From Gammaproteobacteria bacterium (GTDB taxonomy: Bacteria > Pseudomonadota > Gammaproteobacteria > Tenderiales > Tenderiaceae): a DNA stretch of 64,000 bases. Shown here piece by piece: positions 1 through 8,075 of the stretch (position 1 is its first letter; each line of letters starts with the position of its first letter). The notes below the pieces were generated by a model. It worked only from the letters and a program-made list of their open reading frames with translations. It ran no database searches and had not been told where the DNA came from. The stretch is from the NCBI GenBank assembly GCA_016200485.1, contig JACQEP010000012.1, positions 1 to 64,000 of the forward strand, in the 5' to 3' direction. The translations under genes and the position numbers were made by a program.

Positions 1-85
1 GCGTAAACTGCTGCATGCCATTCACGGCATGTTGAAGGACAACAAGCCCTTCGATAACACCCGCTTTTACGCGATTCCAGCATGA
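1..85 (+). CDS. IS110-family transposase, C-terminal fragment
   Basis: An open frame enters from the left edge (codons from base 2) and stops with TGA at 83-85. The 27 visible residues contain RKLLHAIHGMLK and KPFDNTRFY, which I recognise as the end of IS110-type (Transposase_20) proteins. About 70 bases of apparent IS end follow before the nnr stop codon. The rest of the gene lies outside the window, so whether the element is intact cannot be seen. Family assignment rests on a short C-terminal motif only. Confidence 0.55.
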   Translation, partial: RKLLHAIHGMLKDNKPFDNTRFYAIPA

Positions 86-158
86 GCCGGAAAGTGCAAA
101 AATTACAGAAAAAATGCTTGACCTCGAACAGAGTATCTACCATGAATAGCAACCCATC
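86..158. mobile_element. probable right end of the IS110-like element
   Basis: The stretch between the transposase stop and the nnr stop is A-rich and contains a TTGACCTCGAACAGAGTATC-like segment at about 118-137. It resembles the noncoding end that IS110-type elements carry after the transposase. The exact boundary and target core cannot be set from one end. The element lies where tsaE commonly follows nnr in Gammaproteobacteria. Confidence 0.35.
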
Positions 159-1637
159 TCAGCCATTCACCAACCGCCGCAAATACAGAAATAAATCCCC
201 AGCCAATAACCCGCGCTCACCTTCCAGGGCCACACGATCACCGGCAGCCGCATGCAAACTCACACCCACACGCGCAGCATCACTGAGCGCTAAACCTTGT
301 GCGACCAAGGCGACGATCACCCCAGTCAATACATCACCCATGCCGCCGACCGCCATACCGGGATTACCTTCGCTACAAAGCGCAATCGCACCCTGTTCAT
401 CGGCAATCAAAGTACCCGCACCTTTGAGTACGACAACCGCCTGGTAATGTTCACGTAACTTTTGCACCGCTCCAAAACGATCCGCGTTAATTTCGCTGCT
501 GCTAGATTGCAACAACCGCGCCGCTTCACCAGGATGTGGCGTGAGTATCCAATTATTGCGCGAACAAGGCTCGTGCGCGAGCAGGTTCAAGGCATCGGCA
601 TCGACAACCAACGGCAATGAACTCTCCAACACTCGCGCCAGGAGCTGTTGTGCCCAGGCATCTTGGCCCAGACCGGGACCGATGGCGATGACCGTGGCAC
701 GCGCCAGCAACGGCGTTAAATCACTCGCCGCTTCCACCCCATGCCACATAATTTCGGGCCGCGCAGCTGCCATGGCGGCAACATGCTCGCGACGTGTTGC
801 CACACTCGTTAATCCGGCGCCTGTTCGTGCCGCCGCTTCCGCCGCCATACGCACGGCACCTGCCATGCCGTGATTACCGCCAATCACCAACACATGTCCA
901 AACATGCCTTTATGCGCGTTGCGCGGCCGTGGTGGCAGACAAGACTTTTGCTGTGCCCAGTCGATGCGTGTCGCACTCGGCGTCACTTCGTCATACACCG
1001 CCAGCGGCACACCTAAATCCTCAAACCGGATTGCACCACACAGTTCCGATCCGGCCCCCGTAAACAAACCTTGTTTTAAACCTATAAACGTTACTGTTGC
1101 CTCCGCATGCACAGCGCACCCCATCACCACACCGCTATCCGCTGACAAACCTGAAGGAATATCCACCGCCAACACCGGGATGCCGCTGTTGTTGATAGCA
1201 TGAATCACATTCGCCACTGCGGCTTCAATGGGACGATCCAGACCTATGCCGAAGATGGCGTCGACAATCACATCTGCATCGTCAAACACACTCGGTTTAA
1301 ACGGCACCGGCACCAATCCCGCCGCCTGCGCCGCTCCCCACGCCTTGCGCGCATCGCCTTTTAGCGTCGCCGGATCAGTGACACAAATCAGCTTCGGTTC
1401 CAAACCTTGTTCCAACGCCAAGCGCGCTACCACAAAACCATCGCCGCCGTTATTCCCGCCACCGCACACCACCGCAAGGCGGCGAGCGTCCGGCCAGCGA
1501 ACGATTAACTCGTCAAACAACGCCGCCCCGGCGCGGTTCATCAATTCGATGCCCGGCATGGCATGGATTTCGATGGCCTGCCGGTCCAGCTCACGCACCG
1601 CGGCGGCATGATAAAGGGTATGGGGAAGTTGGCTCAT
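159..1637 (-). CDS. nnr: bifunctional NAD(P)H-hydrate epimerase / ADP-dependent dehydratase
   Basis: Repairs hydrated NADH/NADPH: the N-terminal domain epimerises NAD(P)HX and the C-terminal domain dehydrates it using ADP. The 492-residue length is normal for the fused enzyme. Visible epimerase motifs are GNNGGDG (residues 61-67) and DIPSGLSADSG. The dehydratase half shows GPGLGQ, DADALN, LTPHPGEAARLL, VVLKG and GNPGMAVGGMGDVLTG. The ATG overlaps the divergent queG ATG within the tetranucleotide CATG at 1635-1638. Downstream, the usual tsaE neighbour is replaced by the IS110-like end. Confidence 0.96.
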   Translation of the reverse strand: MSQLPHTLYHAAAVRELDRQAIEIHAMPGIELMNRAGAALFDELIVRWPDARRLAVVCGGGNNGGDGFVVARLALEQGLEPKLICVTDPATLKGDARKAWGAAQAAGLVPVPFKPSVFDDADVIVDAIFGIGLDRPIEAAVANVIHAINNSGIPVLAVDIPSGLSADSGVVMGCAVHAEATVTFIGLKQGLFTGAGSELCGAIRFEDLGVPLAVYDEVTPSATRIDWAQQKSCLPPRPRNAHKGMFGHVLVIGGNHGMAGAVRMAAEAAARTGAGLTSVATRREHVAAMAAARPEIMWHGVEAASDLTPLLARATVIAIGPGLGQDAWAQQLLARVLESSLPLVVDADALNLLAHEPCSRNNWILTPHPGEAARLLQSSSSEINADRFGAVQKLREHYQAVVVLKGAGTLIADEQGAIALCSEGNPGMAVGGMGDVLTGVIVALVAQGLALSDAARVGVSLHAAAGDRVALEGERGLLAGDLFLYLRRLVNG

Positions 1638-2739
1638 GAGCAGTATCCAGTATCATAGCGCTATGGACTCAAATTCAACATTACCCCCTTCGCCTGCCCC
1701 TGTCGACCTTTCGGCCTTGGTTAGCCAAATTAAGCAATGGGGCCGTGAACTGGGGTTTGATCAGGTCGGGATCAGCGATCTTGACCTTAGTAGCGCCAGT
1801 GCCGAACACCAACAATGGCTGGCGGCCGGCTTTCATGGCGAAATGGACTATATGGCACGCAACTGCGACAAGCGCAGCGTGCCGCAAGAACTTGTCCCCG
1901 GCACATTAAGCATTATCAGCGTGCGCATGAATTATCTGCCTGAAGGCAGCGATCCCGATACCATTCTTAATTCGCCGGAATTGGGCTACGTGTCACGTTA
2001 TGCGCTGGGTCGCGATTATCACAAAACCTTGCGCAACCGACTGCAAAAGCTCGCCGAGCGCATCCAGGAAAATATTGGTCAATTTGGCTATCGCGTATTT
2101 GTCGATAGCGCACCGGTGATGGAAAAACCCATTGCCCAAAAGGCCGGGCTCGGCTGGATCGGCAAACACACCAACGTACTGTGCCGTGAGGCCGGATCGT
2201 GGTTTTTTCTCGGCGAGATTTACGTCTCGCTCAACTTGCCTCCCGACCAACCCGTCACCGATCATTGCGGTAGCTGCCGGGCCTGCATTGATGTCTGTCC
2301 CACGCAAGCCATCATCGCACCGTACAAACTCGATGCCCGGTTATGTATTTCTTATCTCACCATTGAATTACGCGGCAGCATCCCCGAAGAACTACGTCCC
2401 AAAATCGGTAATCGCATTTATGGCTGCGATGATTGCCAACTGGTTTGTCCCTGGAATCGCTTCGCGCAAATGACAAAGGAACCTGATTTTTTCCCACGCC
2501 ATCAACTCGACGCGCCGAAGCTGGTGGAGTTATTTAATTGGAGTGAGGCTGAGTTCCTGAAAAAAACCGAAGGTTCCGCCATTCGCCGCATTGGTTACGA
2601 CTGCTGGTTGCGGAATATTGCTGTGGCTTTGGGTAATGCGCCGAAGACACCCGAAGTTATCGTCGCCCTGCGAACACGGCTCGATCATATGTCGGATATA
2701 GTGAGGGAGCACGTGCGATGGGCTCTAGAGCGGAGTTAA
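1636..2739 (+). CDS. queG: epoxyqueuosine reductase
   Basis: Catalyses the last step of queuosine tRNA modification, reducing epoxyqueuosine with cobalamin and two [4Fe-4S] clusters. Two ferredoxin-like cysteine groups are visible: CGSCRACIDVCP near residue 212 and GCDDCQLVCPW near 263. The family signature GRDYHKTLRNRL occurs around residue 130. Length (367) fits the family. Two in-frame starts are possible, ATG 1636 (GGGGAAG eight bases upstream) and ATG 1663; the first has the better ribosome binding site, but the first nine residues look unlike family N termini. Confidence 0.95.
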   Translation: MSSIQYHSAMDSNSTLPPSPAPVDLSALVSQIKQWGRELGFDQVGISDLDLSSASAEHQQWLAAGFHGEMDYMARNCDKRSVPQELVPGTLSIISVRMNYLPEGSDPDTILNSPELGYVSRYALGRDYHKTLRNRLQKLAERIQENIGQFGYRVFVDSAPVMEKPIAQKAGLGWIGKHTNVLCREAGSWFFLGEIYVSLNLPPDQPVTDHCGSCRACIDVCPTQAIIAPYKLDARLCISYLTIELRGSIPEELRPKIGNRIYGCDDCQLVCPWNRFAQMTKEPDFFPRHQLDAPKLVELFNWSEAEFLKKTEGSAIRRIGYDCWLRNIAVALGNAPKTPEVIVALRTRLDHMSDIVREHVRWALERS

Positions 2740-2766
2740 TGACTTTACGCCCATTCATAAAAAATG

Positions 2767-2869
2767 TGTCGCCTTCGGCGACAACTGGGTGGGTTACGCG
2801 GCTATGCCGCTAACCCACCCTACATTTATTCGTCAATTTTGTAGATCGGGTTAGCGAACGCGTAACCCG
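2767..2869. repeat. REP-like palindromes (three hairpins)
   Basis: Three consecutive inverted repeats fill the queG-DyP intergenic space: GTCGCCTTCGGCGAC at about 2768-2782, a GGTGGGTTACGCGGC/GCCGCTAACCCACC stem at 2787-2820, and CGGGTTAGCG/CGTAACCCG at 2847-2869. The same GTGGGTTA...TAACCCAC design recurs at 3801-3836 on the other side of the peroxidase gene, so the family brackets that gene. They lie between convergent ends and may also stop transcription, but no T-run follows. Confidence 0.8.
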
Positions 2870-2877
2870 ACATCAGC

Positions 2878-3759
2878 TTAAATTCCAATTGCACTTAAAT
2901 CAAGCCGCCCTTTCTTCATCGGCGGACACCAAAAATAAGCGCCGGTAATCGGCCGCGTGAAACGGAATAGCGCATCGGAAATACCATCTTCAGCACCTAC
3001 CATTCTGGCCAACTGTGCTTCGTATGCAGCAGTAGATTTACCGAAGGCCACAAACACCAGCCCGGCGCGTTTATCGTCGGCCCAGGGCATAGATCGTCGC
3101 AGGACAAACGCCTCAGGATCGAAACTTTCTTGGGCGGTTCTTTTTACGTGCGCCGAAGGAGGGGCATCTGTAATTTCCTGATTATCGCGCCGGCGGCGGC
3201 CGATGACGTTGTCTTGTTCCTCCGGCTGCATGGTTTCGAAATGCTCGAAGTTATGCAACCATTGCTGCACAGCAACAAAACTCGCGCCATCAAGACCAGG
3301 GCCGGTGTCTTTGACAATGGCCGCATCTATCGCGGCTTCGCCTTTTGGATTCTCGGTGCCATCTTCGTAGCCGGTTAAATCGCGGCCTGATTGAAAACGG
3401 AAAGCATCGATAGTTTGAGTCAAGACTAAATCAGGCACCAAGGCGTGTTCGATCTGCCGTGTGAGGTGCAACAGCTCGCCGCGATCATCACCGCGTAACC
3501 AGCACCACAGTGCAGCAGGCGTGGACGGAACATCGAACCCCACCCCTGCGTAGCGCGGAAACACACTGAGTCCAGGAATATTTTTACCTAATGCTTGGAC
3601 TAGCGACTGACCGAGTCCGGCAACAATCGTCTCGCCTTCGACGAGATTAGCCAGTGCACGAAGTGCGCGCGCTGGTTGATTATCGGGTGTGGACGTGAAG
3701 AACAAATGGCGTGCGGTAGCGGGAACATCGGCAAGTATTCCCTGTTGTATGTCGCTCAT
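2878..3759 (-). CDS. Dyp-type (YfeX-like) heme peroxidase
   Basis: Predicted dye-decolorizing-type heme peroxidase, cytoplasmic because no signal peptide is visible. The hallmark GxxDG distal motif is present as GYEDG near residue 130. The C-terminal part carries the conserved RRSMPW and FTRPITGAYFW segments. The 293-residue length equals the short YfeX class. ATG 3759 is preceded by a G-rich ribosome binding site. It is downstream of orn on the same strand, separated by a palindromic repeat. Physiological substrate unknown; no encapsulin gene or targeting tail is seen nearby. Confidence 0.9.
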   Translation of the reverse strand: MSDIQQGILADVPATARHLFFTSTPDNQPARALRALANLVEGETIVAGLGQSLVQALGKNIPGLSVFPRYAGVGFDVPSTPAALWCWLRGDDRGELLHLTRQIEHALVPDLVLTQTIDAFRFQSGRDLTGYEDGTENPKGEAAIDAAIVKDTGPGLDGASFVAVQQWLHNFEHFETMQPEEQDNVIGRRRRDNQEITDAPPSAHVKRTAQESFDPEAFVLRRSMPWADDKRAGLVFVAFGKSTAAYEAQLARMVGAEDGISDALFRFTRPITGAYFWCPPMKKGRLDLSAIGI

Positions 3760-3781
3760 GTTGCCCCCAACCGATATTGTA

Positions 3782-3840
3782 TCGCCTACGGCGACGGCTT
3801 GGTGGGTTACGCCGCAGAAACGCGGCTAACCCACCCTACA
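3782..3840. repeat. REP-like palindrome overlapping the orn stop codon
   Basis: A short TCGCCTACGGCGA hairpin (3782-3794) is followed by a long stem GGTGGGTTACGCCGC / CGCGGCTAACCCACC (3801-3836). The outer GTAGGGTGGG edge on the minus strand provides the TAG stop of orn (3836-3838). Same family as 2767-2869. Confidence 0.8.
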
Positions 3841-4390
3841 TTGTTGGTAATTTAATAAAATGCTCCCGATAATATTGTAGCTCGCGAATCGAGTCACGGA
3901 TATCATCCAGCGCCAAATGAGCAGCGTTTTTGGTGAAGCCATCGGCAAGTTTTGGGGCCCAGCGCTTGACCAATTCTTTGATAGTGCTGACATCAAGATT
4001 GCGATAATGGAAAAACTTCTCCAGTTCAGGCATCCCGCGATAAAGAAAGCGCCGATCCTGACAAATACTATTGCCACACATGGGCGATGCCTTGGCGGGA
4101 AGGTATTGGCGCAGGAACTCCAGCGTTTGCAGCTCGGCTGCGCGTTCACTGACTGTACTGGCCCGGACGCGGGCGGTGAGCCCTGAACCCCCATGTTGGC
4201 GGGTATTCCATTCGTCCATGCCGTTGAGAATTTCATCGCTTTGATGGATGGCCAGCACAGGCCCTTCGGCCAGGATATTGAGCTCAGCATCGGTGACAAT
4301 GGTGGCGATTTCAATAATACGGTCTTTGTCCGGGTCTAGACCGGTCATTTCAAGGTCGATCCAGATCAAGTGGTTGGGATTTTGCGCCAT
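3836..4390 (-). CDS. orn: oligoribonuclease
   Basis: 3'-5' exoribonuclease of the DEDDh family that degrades 2-5 nt RNAs and the c-di-GMP product pGpG, relevant given the c-di-GMP enzymes elsewhere in the window. Visible motifs are [17 protein letters not shown] (Exo I), [19 protein letters not shown] and [11 protein letters not shown] (Exo III with the catalytic His). Length 184 is typical. The stop codon TAG lies inside a REP-like palindrome, so the last residues (LPTM) may have been reshaped by its arrival. Confidence 0.96.
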   Translation of the reverse strand: MAQNPNHLIWIDLEMTGLDPDKDRIIEIATIVTDAELNILAEGPVLAIHQSDEILNGMDEWNTRQHGGSGLTARVRASTVSERAAELQTLEFLRQYLPAKASPMCGNSICQDRRFLYRGMPELEKFFHYRNLDVSTIKELVKRWAPKLADGFTKNAAHLALDDIRDSIRELQYYREHFIKLPTM

Positions 4391-4512
4391 ACCTGTCTCA
4401 CTTCTTGGAAAATTTAGATCTTATCAGATTGGCAAGGAAATTTTGCGCTATTGCTGCGATCAGAGATTGGGCTAGAATGGTGGTTTATTTGGCGGACACC
4501 TGGAGATTATTG

Positions 4513-4800
4513 ATGCCCCGTATTTATTCCATTCTGGCCTTAGGCTTGTACAGTGTATTGCTCTCACCGGTCGCTTTGGCAGCTGCGGATGGTGGTAAGG
4601 CTTTACAAAAGAGCAAGTGCCAGAGCTGCCATGATGACAGCATCTATACGCGCAGCCCACGCATTGTAAATTCGTACCCGGAACTACAGGCACGGGTGGA
4701 GTTTTGTGATACTCAGGCACAGACACATTGGAATAAAAAACAATTGGATTCTGTAATCAATTATCTTAATGACACGTTTTATAAGTTTAAGAAGCCTTGA
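4513..4800 (+). CDS. small periplasmic monoheme c-type cytochrome
   Basis: A 95-residue protein with a clear signal peptide (hydrophobic core about residues 5-22, cleavage near ALA-AA) and one heme-binding CQSCH motif near residue 36. A C-terminal helix (LDSVINYLNDTFY) is typical of cytochrome c class I folds. I chose ATG 4513 because of GGAG eight bases upstream and the signal peptide; the open frame extends further upstream (4405) without support. No obvious axial Met is seen in the usual place, so it may be bis-His or five-coordinate. Role in respiration or as a donor is inferred only. Confidence 0.75.
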   Translation: MPRIYSILALGLYSVLLSPVALAAADGGKALQKSKCQSCHDDSIYTRSPRIVNSYPELQARVEFCDTQAQTHWNKKQLDSVINYLNDTFYKFKKP

Positions 4801-4863
4801 CGCTCCCTTGCATATTTTTATATCTCTTCCTAACTCCGCCATTAATCACCACAGGGCAACATA

Positions 4864-5859
4864 ATGCGTAAGCGCCCTGCCCACCGCGGTCGTGATCACG
4901 AGCGACAGGAAGCTTCTGCGCAAACACCAACGGGTAGCAGCGACTCTTCCTTCATGGGCTTGGTAGTAACGCGATATGGCCACAGCATCGACGTGGAAGA
5001 TGAACAAGGCCGCGTCTTCCGTTGCGCAGTCCGTCGCAAGTTAGGCGATGTAATTTGCGGCGACCGCGTAGTATGGCAACCAACGACAAATGAAGATGGC
5101 GTGATCATTGAACGCCTGCCGCGCACGACTCTGCTCTCGCGCCCTGATGATCGCGGCATGGAGAAGCTAATCGCAGCTAATATCGATCAGGTAATTGTAG
5201 TGTGTGCTGTGCGTGGCGCACGTGATGATCGCTTTGAATTCAATACCGATCTGGTCGATCGCTATATCGTAGCAGCGGAGACGTTAAGCATCGAACCGCT
5301 GCTAATCATCAACAAAATTGATCTTTTGACTGATAATGATCGCCGACAACTCGAGACTGATATCGCTCCGTATCTGGCAATAGGTTACAGAGTATTGTTC
5401 ACCAGCACCAAGCAAAACGGTGGCATGGATGCGCTGATATCGGTTTTACAGAACCGCACCAGTATCTTTGTCGGTGAATCAGGCGTGGGAAAATCGTCGC
5501 TGATTCGCTGGTTATTACCAGACCAAGAAATCAGGGTTGGGGAGTTATCGGCTTCCACCTACAAAGGCCGTCACACAACAACCTCCACCAACCTTTATCA
5601 TCTGCTACACGGTGGCGACTTGATCGATTCGCCGGGGGTACGTGAATTTGGCTTGTTCATTACCGAGAAAGAAACGATCGCCTATGGTTTTCGCGAATTC
5701 CGGCCACTCATCGGCCACTGCAAATTTAACAATTGCATTCACCAGAGCGAACCTGGCTGTGCAATCAAGACGGGCGTGGCGCAAGGCGCGATCGATACCC
5801 GCCGTTATGAGAGTTATCTGAAAATCATTGAGTCGCTACCAAAACCGGGCTACGATTAG
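4864..5859 (+). CDS. rsgA: ribosome small subunit-dependent GTPase A
   Basis: Circularly permuted GTPase acting in late 30S maturation. The order of motifs is permuted as expected: NKID (G4, about residue 149), GESGVGKSS (G1, about 203), DSPG (G3, about 254). The C-terminal zinc site is seen as C..N.CxHxxxxxC around residues 285-297. An N-terminal OB-fold region precedes them. Length 331 is usual. The stop codon TAG lies inside a 48-bp perfect palindrome shared with the convergent nsrR gene. orn and rsgA are commonly neighbours in this class. Confidence 0.96.
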   Translation: MRKRPAHRGRDHERQEASAQTPTGSSDSSFMGLVVTRYGHSIDVEDEQGRVFRCAVRRKLGDVICGDRVVWQPTTNEDGVIIERLPRTTLLSRPDDRGMEKLIAANIDQVIVVCAVRGARDDRFEFNTDLVDRYIVAAETLSIEPLLIINKIDLLTDNDRRQLETDIAPYLAIGYRVLFTSTKQNGGMDALISVLQNRTSIFVGESGVGKSSLIRWLLPDQEIRVGELSASTYKGRHTTTSTNLYHLLHGGDLIDSPGVREFGLFITEKETIAYGFREFRPLIGHCKFNNCIHQSEPGCAIKTGVAQGAIDTRRYESYLKIIESLPKPGYD

Positions 5860-5899
5860 CTGTAGAGGCACGGCGCGCCGTGCCTCTACAGCTAATCGT
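5852..5899. terminator. 48-bp perfect palindrome, probable bidirectional terminator
   Basis: Every base from 5852 to 5899 is matched by its reverse complement; the core is GGCACGGCGCGCCGTGCC and the axis lies between 5875 and 5876. The palindrome includes the final GAT TAG of both convergent genes (rsgA and nsrR), so each gene ends with the same codons. The hairpin would be extremely stable but lacks a T-run, so termination may not be intrinsic. It belongs to the dispersed GTAGAGGC/GTAGGGGC palindrome family. Confidence 0.8.
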
Positions 5900-6335
5900 C
5901 CAACTTGATCTTAAGATGAACAGCCAGTTCGCGCCTGTTCCCCACTACATCGCCGAGCGTGTATTTATCAAGTTCATGCAGAAATGCATCGCGCGCCAAT
6001 TTGAGCGGACGAATCAATTTACATGCGGGTGCAATCGGGCAAGTGTTGTGATCTAAATCAAAACATTCCACCAGATCAAAATTGGGCTCTGTTTTGCGCA
6101 CTACTGCACCGATGTTGATTTCTTTTGCCTCTCGCGCCAGCACCAGGCCGCCCCCGCGACCACGTACCGTACGAATGTATTCCAACGAGCCAAGGTTGTG
6201 CACTACTTTCACCAAATGGTTGCGCGAAATCTTGTAGTGCTGGGCTATTTCCGTAATCGTTGCCTGCATACCCGGACGAATACCGAGATAAATCAACACT
6301 CGCAACGAGTAGTCGGTATATAACGTCAATTGCAT
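5892..6335 (-). CDS. nsrR: Rrf2-family nitric-oxide-sensing repressor NsrR
   Basis: Fe-S cluster transcription factor that represses NO-detoxification genes. The start MQLTLYTDYSLRVLIYL and the winged-helix core (SRNHLVKVVHNL, RGRGGGL) match NsrR closely. Three cysteines in ECF...NTCPIAPAC (about residues 90-105) are the cluster ligands. I use ATG 6335, which follows GGAAAGGG, rather than the upstream TTG. It is downstream of a four-helix membrane protein (34-bp gap), suggesting one transcript. Its stop is in the 48-bp palindrome. Assignment to NsrR rather than another Rrf2 member is based on the cysteine pattern. Confidence 0.88.
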   Translation of the reverse strand: MQLTLYTDYSLRVLIYLGIRPGMQATITEIAQHYKISRNHLVKVVHNLGSLEYIRTVRGRGGGLVLAREAKEINIGAVVRKTEPNFDLVECFDLDHNTCPIAPACKLIRPLKLARDAFLHELDKYTLGDVVGNRRELAVHLKIKLDD

Positions 6336-6369
6336 GCGCAACCCTTTCCAATCATTCTTGTAACCGCCA

Positions 6370-6768
6370 TCAGCCGTGCTTATCGGGCTCGATCAACAGG
6401 GCCGCTGAAAGTACCACCAACCCTCGCACAACCAGGATTCCTATGCCCTGACTACGATGCCCGTTCTTCGCTGTCATGTCACCCTGTAACATTTTACGGG
6501 CTGTGGAAATTTGGAGAACGTATAAGGCATATAGAGTGATAATCAGGATCAGATGCATCCAGATCATAAAGGAAAATATTTCTTCCTGTTCAATCAATCG
6601 CTTATACCAATCCCGGTTCAGTATTAAATAGATGGGAAACATCATATCCAGCATAATCACAGCGGCCATCAACGGCATATGCACAAACCGCCACTGCTTC
6701 ATGTAATAGGCAAACAGCATGACGAAATAACTGCCAATGGCGACTATCAGACTTGTTTCCATACCCAT
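6370..6768 (-). CDS. four-helix membrane protein upstream of nsrR, unknown function
   Basis: A 132-residue protein with four predicted membrane helices (about 6-24, 29-50, 65-88, 109-127). Histidines lie near the membrane edges of helices 2 (H30) and 3 (H72), an arrangement compatible with heme or metal binding but not proof of it. I do not recognise the family with certainty; small DUF420-like proteins have similar size and topology. It is the first gene of a two-gene unit with nsrR, which suggests a link to NO or redox stress. The start could be Met1 or Met3. Confidence 0.6.
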   Translation of the reverse strand: MGMETSLIVAIGSYFVMLFAYYMKQWRFVHMPLMAAVIMLDMMFPIYLILNRDWYKRLIEQEEIFSFMIWMHLILIITLYALYVLQISTARKMLQGDMTAKNGHRSQGIGILVVRGLVVLSAALLIEPDKHG

Positions 6769-6903
6769 CGCCTTCTTAGCGTTGCCATAGCCGATGCACC
6801 TTATAAAATACCATATTACTTATATGTTGCATACCAAGTACTACAATAGGTTTATATACCTGAGTAGAACAGTATTGAATGGGCAGTGTCTAGAGAATTG
6901 GGT

Positions 6904-7500
6904 TTAGAGCGATTGGCGGCTAGCCATGGCGTGGGACAACGTGCCTCCGTCCACAAACTCCAGTTCGCCACCCATGGGTACGCCACGGGCGATACGACTG
7001 GCGTTGATTTTCTGACTGCGCGCCAGCTCGGCAATATAGTGAGCGGTCGCTTCTCCTTCGACCGTAGAGTTGGTCGCCAGGATCACTTCCTTGATTTCGC
7101 CTTGAGAGAGACGTGCTCTCAATTGATCCAGACCAATCTGTTCTGGTCCTATCCCATCCAAAGGCGATAAATGCCCCATCAGGACAAAATACACGCCATT
7201 AAACACATGCGATTGCTCGATCGCTGCGACATCGGTCGGCATCTCTACAACACAGAGTTGACTGCGATCGCGACGCAAAGAGACGCAAATAGAACACTGT
7301 TCATGTTCGGTCAGCGTGCGGCAATCGCGGCAATGCCCGACACGATCTGCCGCTGCCTCCAACGATTGCGCCAAACGCCGTGCGCCAGTGCGATCGCGCT
7401 CCAGCAAATGATAGGCCATGCGCTGCGCCGATTTGGGGCCTACCCCCGGCAGGCAGCGCAAGGACTCGATCAGTTGTGTGATGAGATTGTTGTCTGACAT
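6904..7500 (-). CDS. recR: recombination mediator protein RecR
   Basis: Acts with RecO (and RecF) to load RecA on SSB-coated gaps. Visible features are the helix-hairpin-helix [13 protein letters not shown] near residue 18, the four-cysteine zinc motif C..C...T....C..C around residues 57-72, and the Toprim domain with [12 protein letters not shown]. The 198-residue length is normal. It ends the conserved ffs-dnaX-ybaB-recR series; the gap to ybaB is only 7 bp. Confidence 0.96.
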   Translation of the reverse strand: MSDNNLITQLIESLRCLPGVGPKSAQRMAYHLLERDRTGARRLAQSLEAAADRVGHCRDCRTLTEHEQCSICVSLRRDRSQLCVVEMPTDVAAIEQSHVFNGVYFVLMGHLSPLDGIGPEQIGLDQLRARLSQGEIKEVILATNSTVEGEATAHYIAELARSQKINASRIARGVPMGGELEFVDGGTLSHAMASRQSL

Positions 7501-7507
7501 TAGCGCA

Positions 7508-7834
7508 TTAGAACGGGAGTTTCATACCCGGCGGCAGCCCCATCCCCGCCGTCATCGACGACATTTTTTCCTGGGATTGGCGCTCGACCTGACGCACGGC
7601 ATCGTTCACCGCAGCGGCCAGCAAATCTTCCAGCATCTCTTTCTCTTCCTGCATCAAGCTGGCATCGATGCTTACCCGGCGCACGTCGTGACGGCCCGTC
7701 ATCACCACCGACACCATGCCGCCCCCGGCTTGGCCGGTCACTTCCATCTTGGCCAATTCTTCCTGGGCCTTCTGCATGTTTTCCTGCATTTTTTGCGCCT
7801 GCTTCATCAGGCCGCCAAGTCCGCCTTTCATCAT
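7508..7834 (-). CDS. ybaB: YbaB/EbfC nucleoid-associated protein
   Basis: Small DNA-binding dimer that coats the nucleoid. The 108-residue sequence has the Met/Gln-rich N-terminal helix ([18 protein letters not shown]), then [23 protein letters not shown] and the C-terminal [12 protein letters not shown] helix, all typical. Two consecutive ATGs begin the frame; AGAGGTAAC precedes them. Located between dnaX and recR as in most Gammaproteobacteria. Confidence 0.95.
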   Translation of the reverse strand: MMKGGLGGLMKQAQKMQENMQKAQEELAKMEVTGQAGGGMVSVVMTGRHDVRRVSIDASLMQEEKEMLEDLLAAAVNDAVRQVERQSQEKMSSMTAGMGLPPGMKLPF

Positions 7835-8075
7835 ATTAGTTACCTCTTAACATTAATTGGAAAATTTCGCACCCTCTCCCCTACCCTCTCCCGCAAGCGG
7901 GAGAGGGAGTGAAACAACTATCAGAGCACGTGAGTGCTTTAACGCAATATTTAACAACACTCATTTTTTTAGCATTTCTCTGCGTCTTTGCGTCTCGGCA
8001 ACTGCTCCCGGCGTTGCCCTACCTCGTGCATCCATGCACTCGTCTGCGTTGGATTTTTTGCAATAACCACAAAAA
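7835..8075. repeat. dnaX-ybaB spacer with a perfect inverted repeat
   Basis: This 241-bp spacer has no gene. It contains a perfect CCCTCTCCCGC/GCGGGAGAGGG hairpin at 7884-7907, a short member of the CCCTCTCCC repeat family found also at 32507, 39131 and 58421. The rest (about 7960-8070) looks like decayed CTCTGCGTCTTTGCGTCT-type repeat. It separates dnaX from ybaB, which are usually closely spaced, so the spacer is probably an insertion of repeats. Confidence 0.6.

Noticed and set aside
5859-5892. small RNA gene between rsgA and nsrR
   Set aside because: The space is fully occupied by the perfect palindrome and has no promoter-like sequence.
6790-6830. NsrR operator upstream of the four-TM gene
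   Set aside because: The GATGCACCTTATAAAATACCAT sequence is only a loose match to the ATGCATTT-type palindrome; not strong enough to list as a site.
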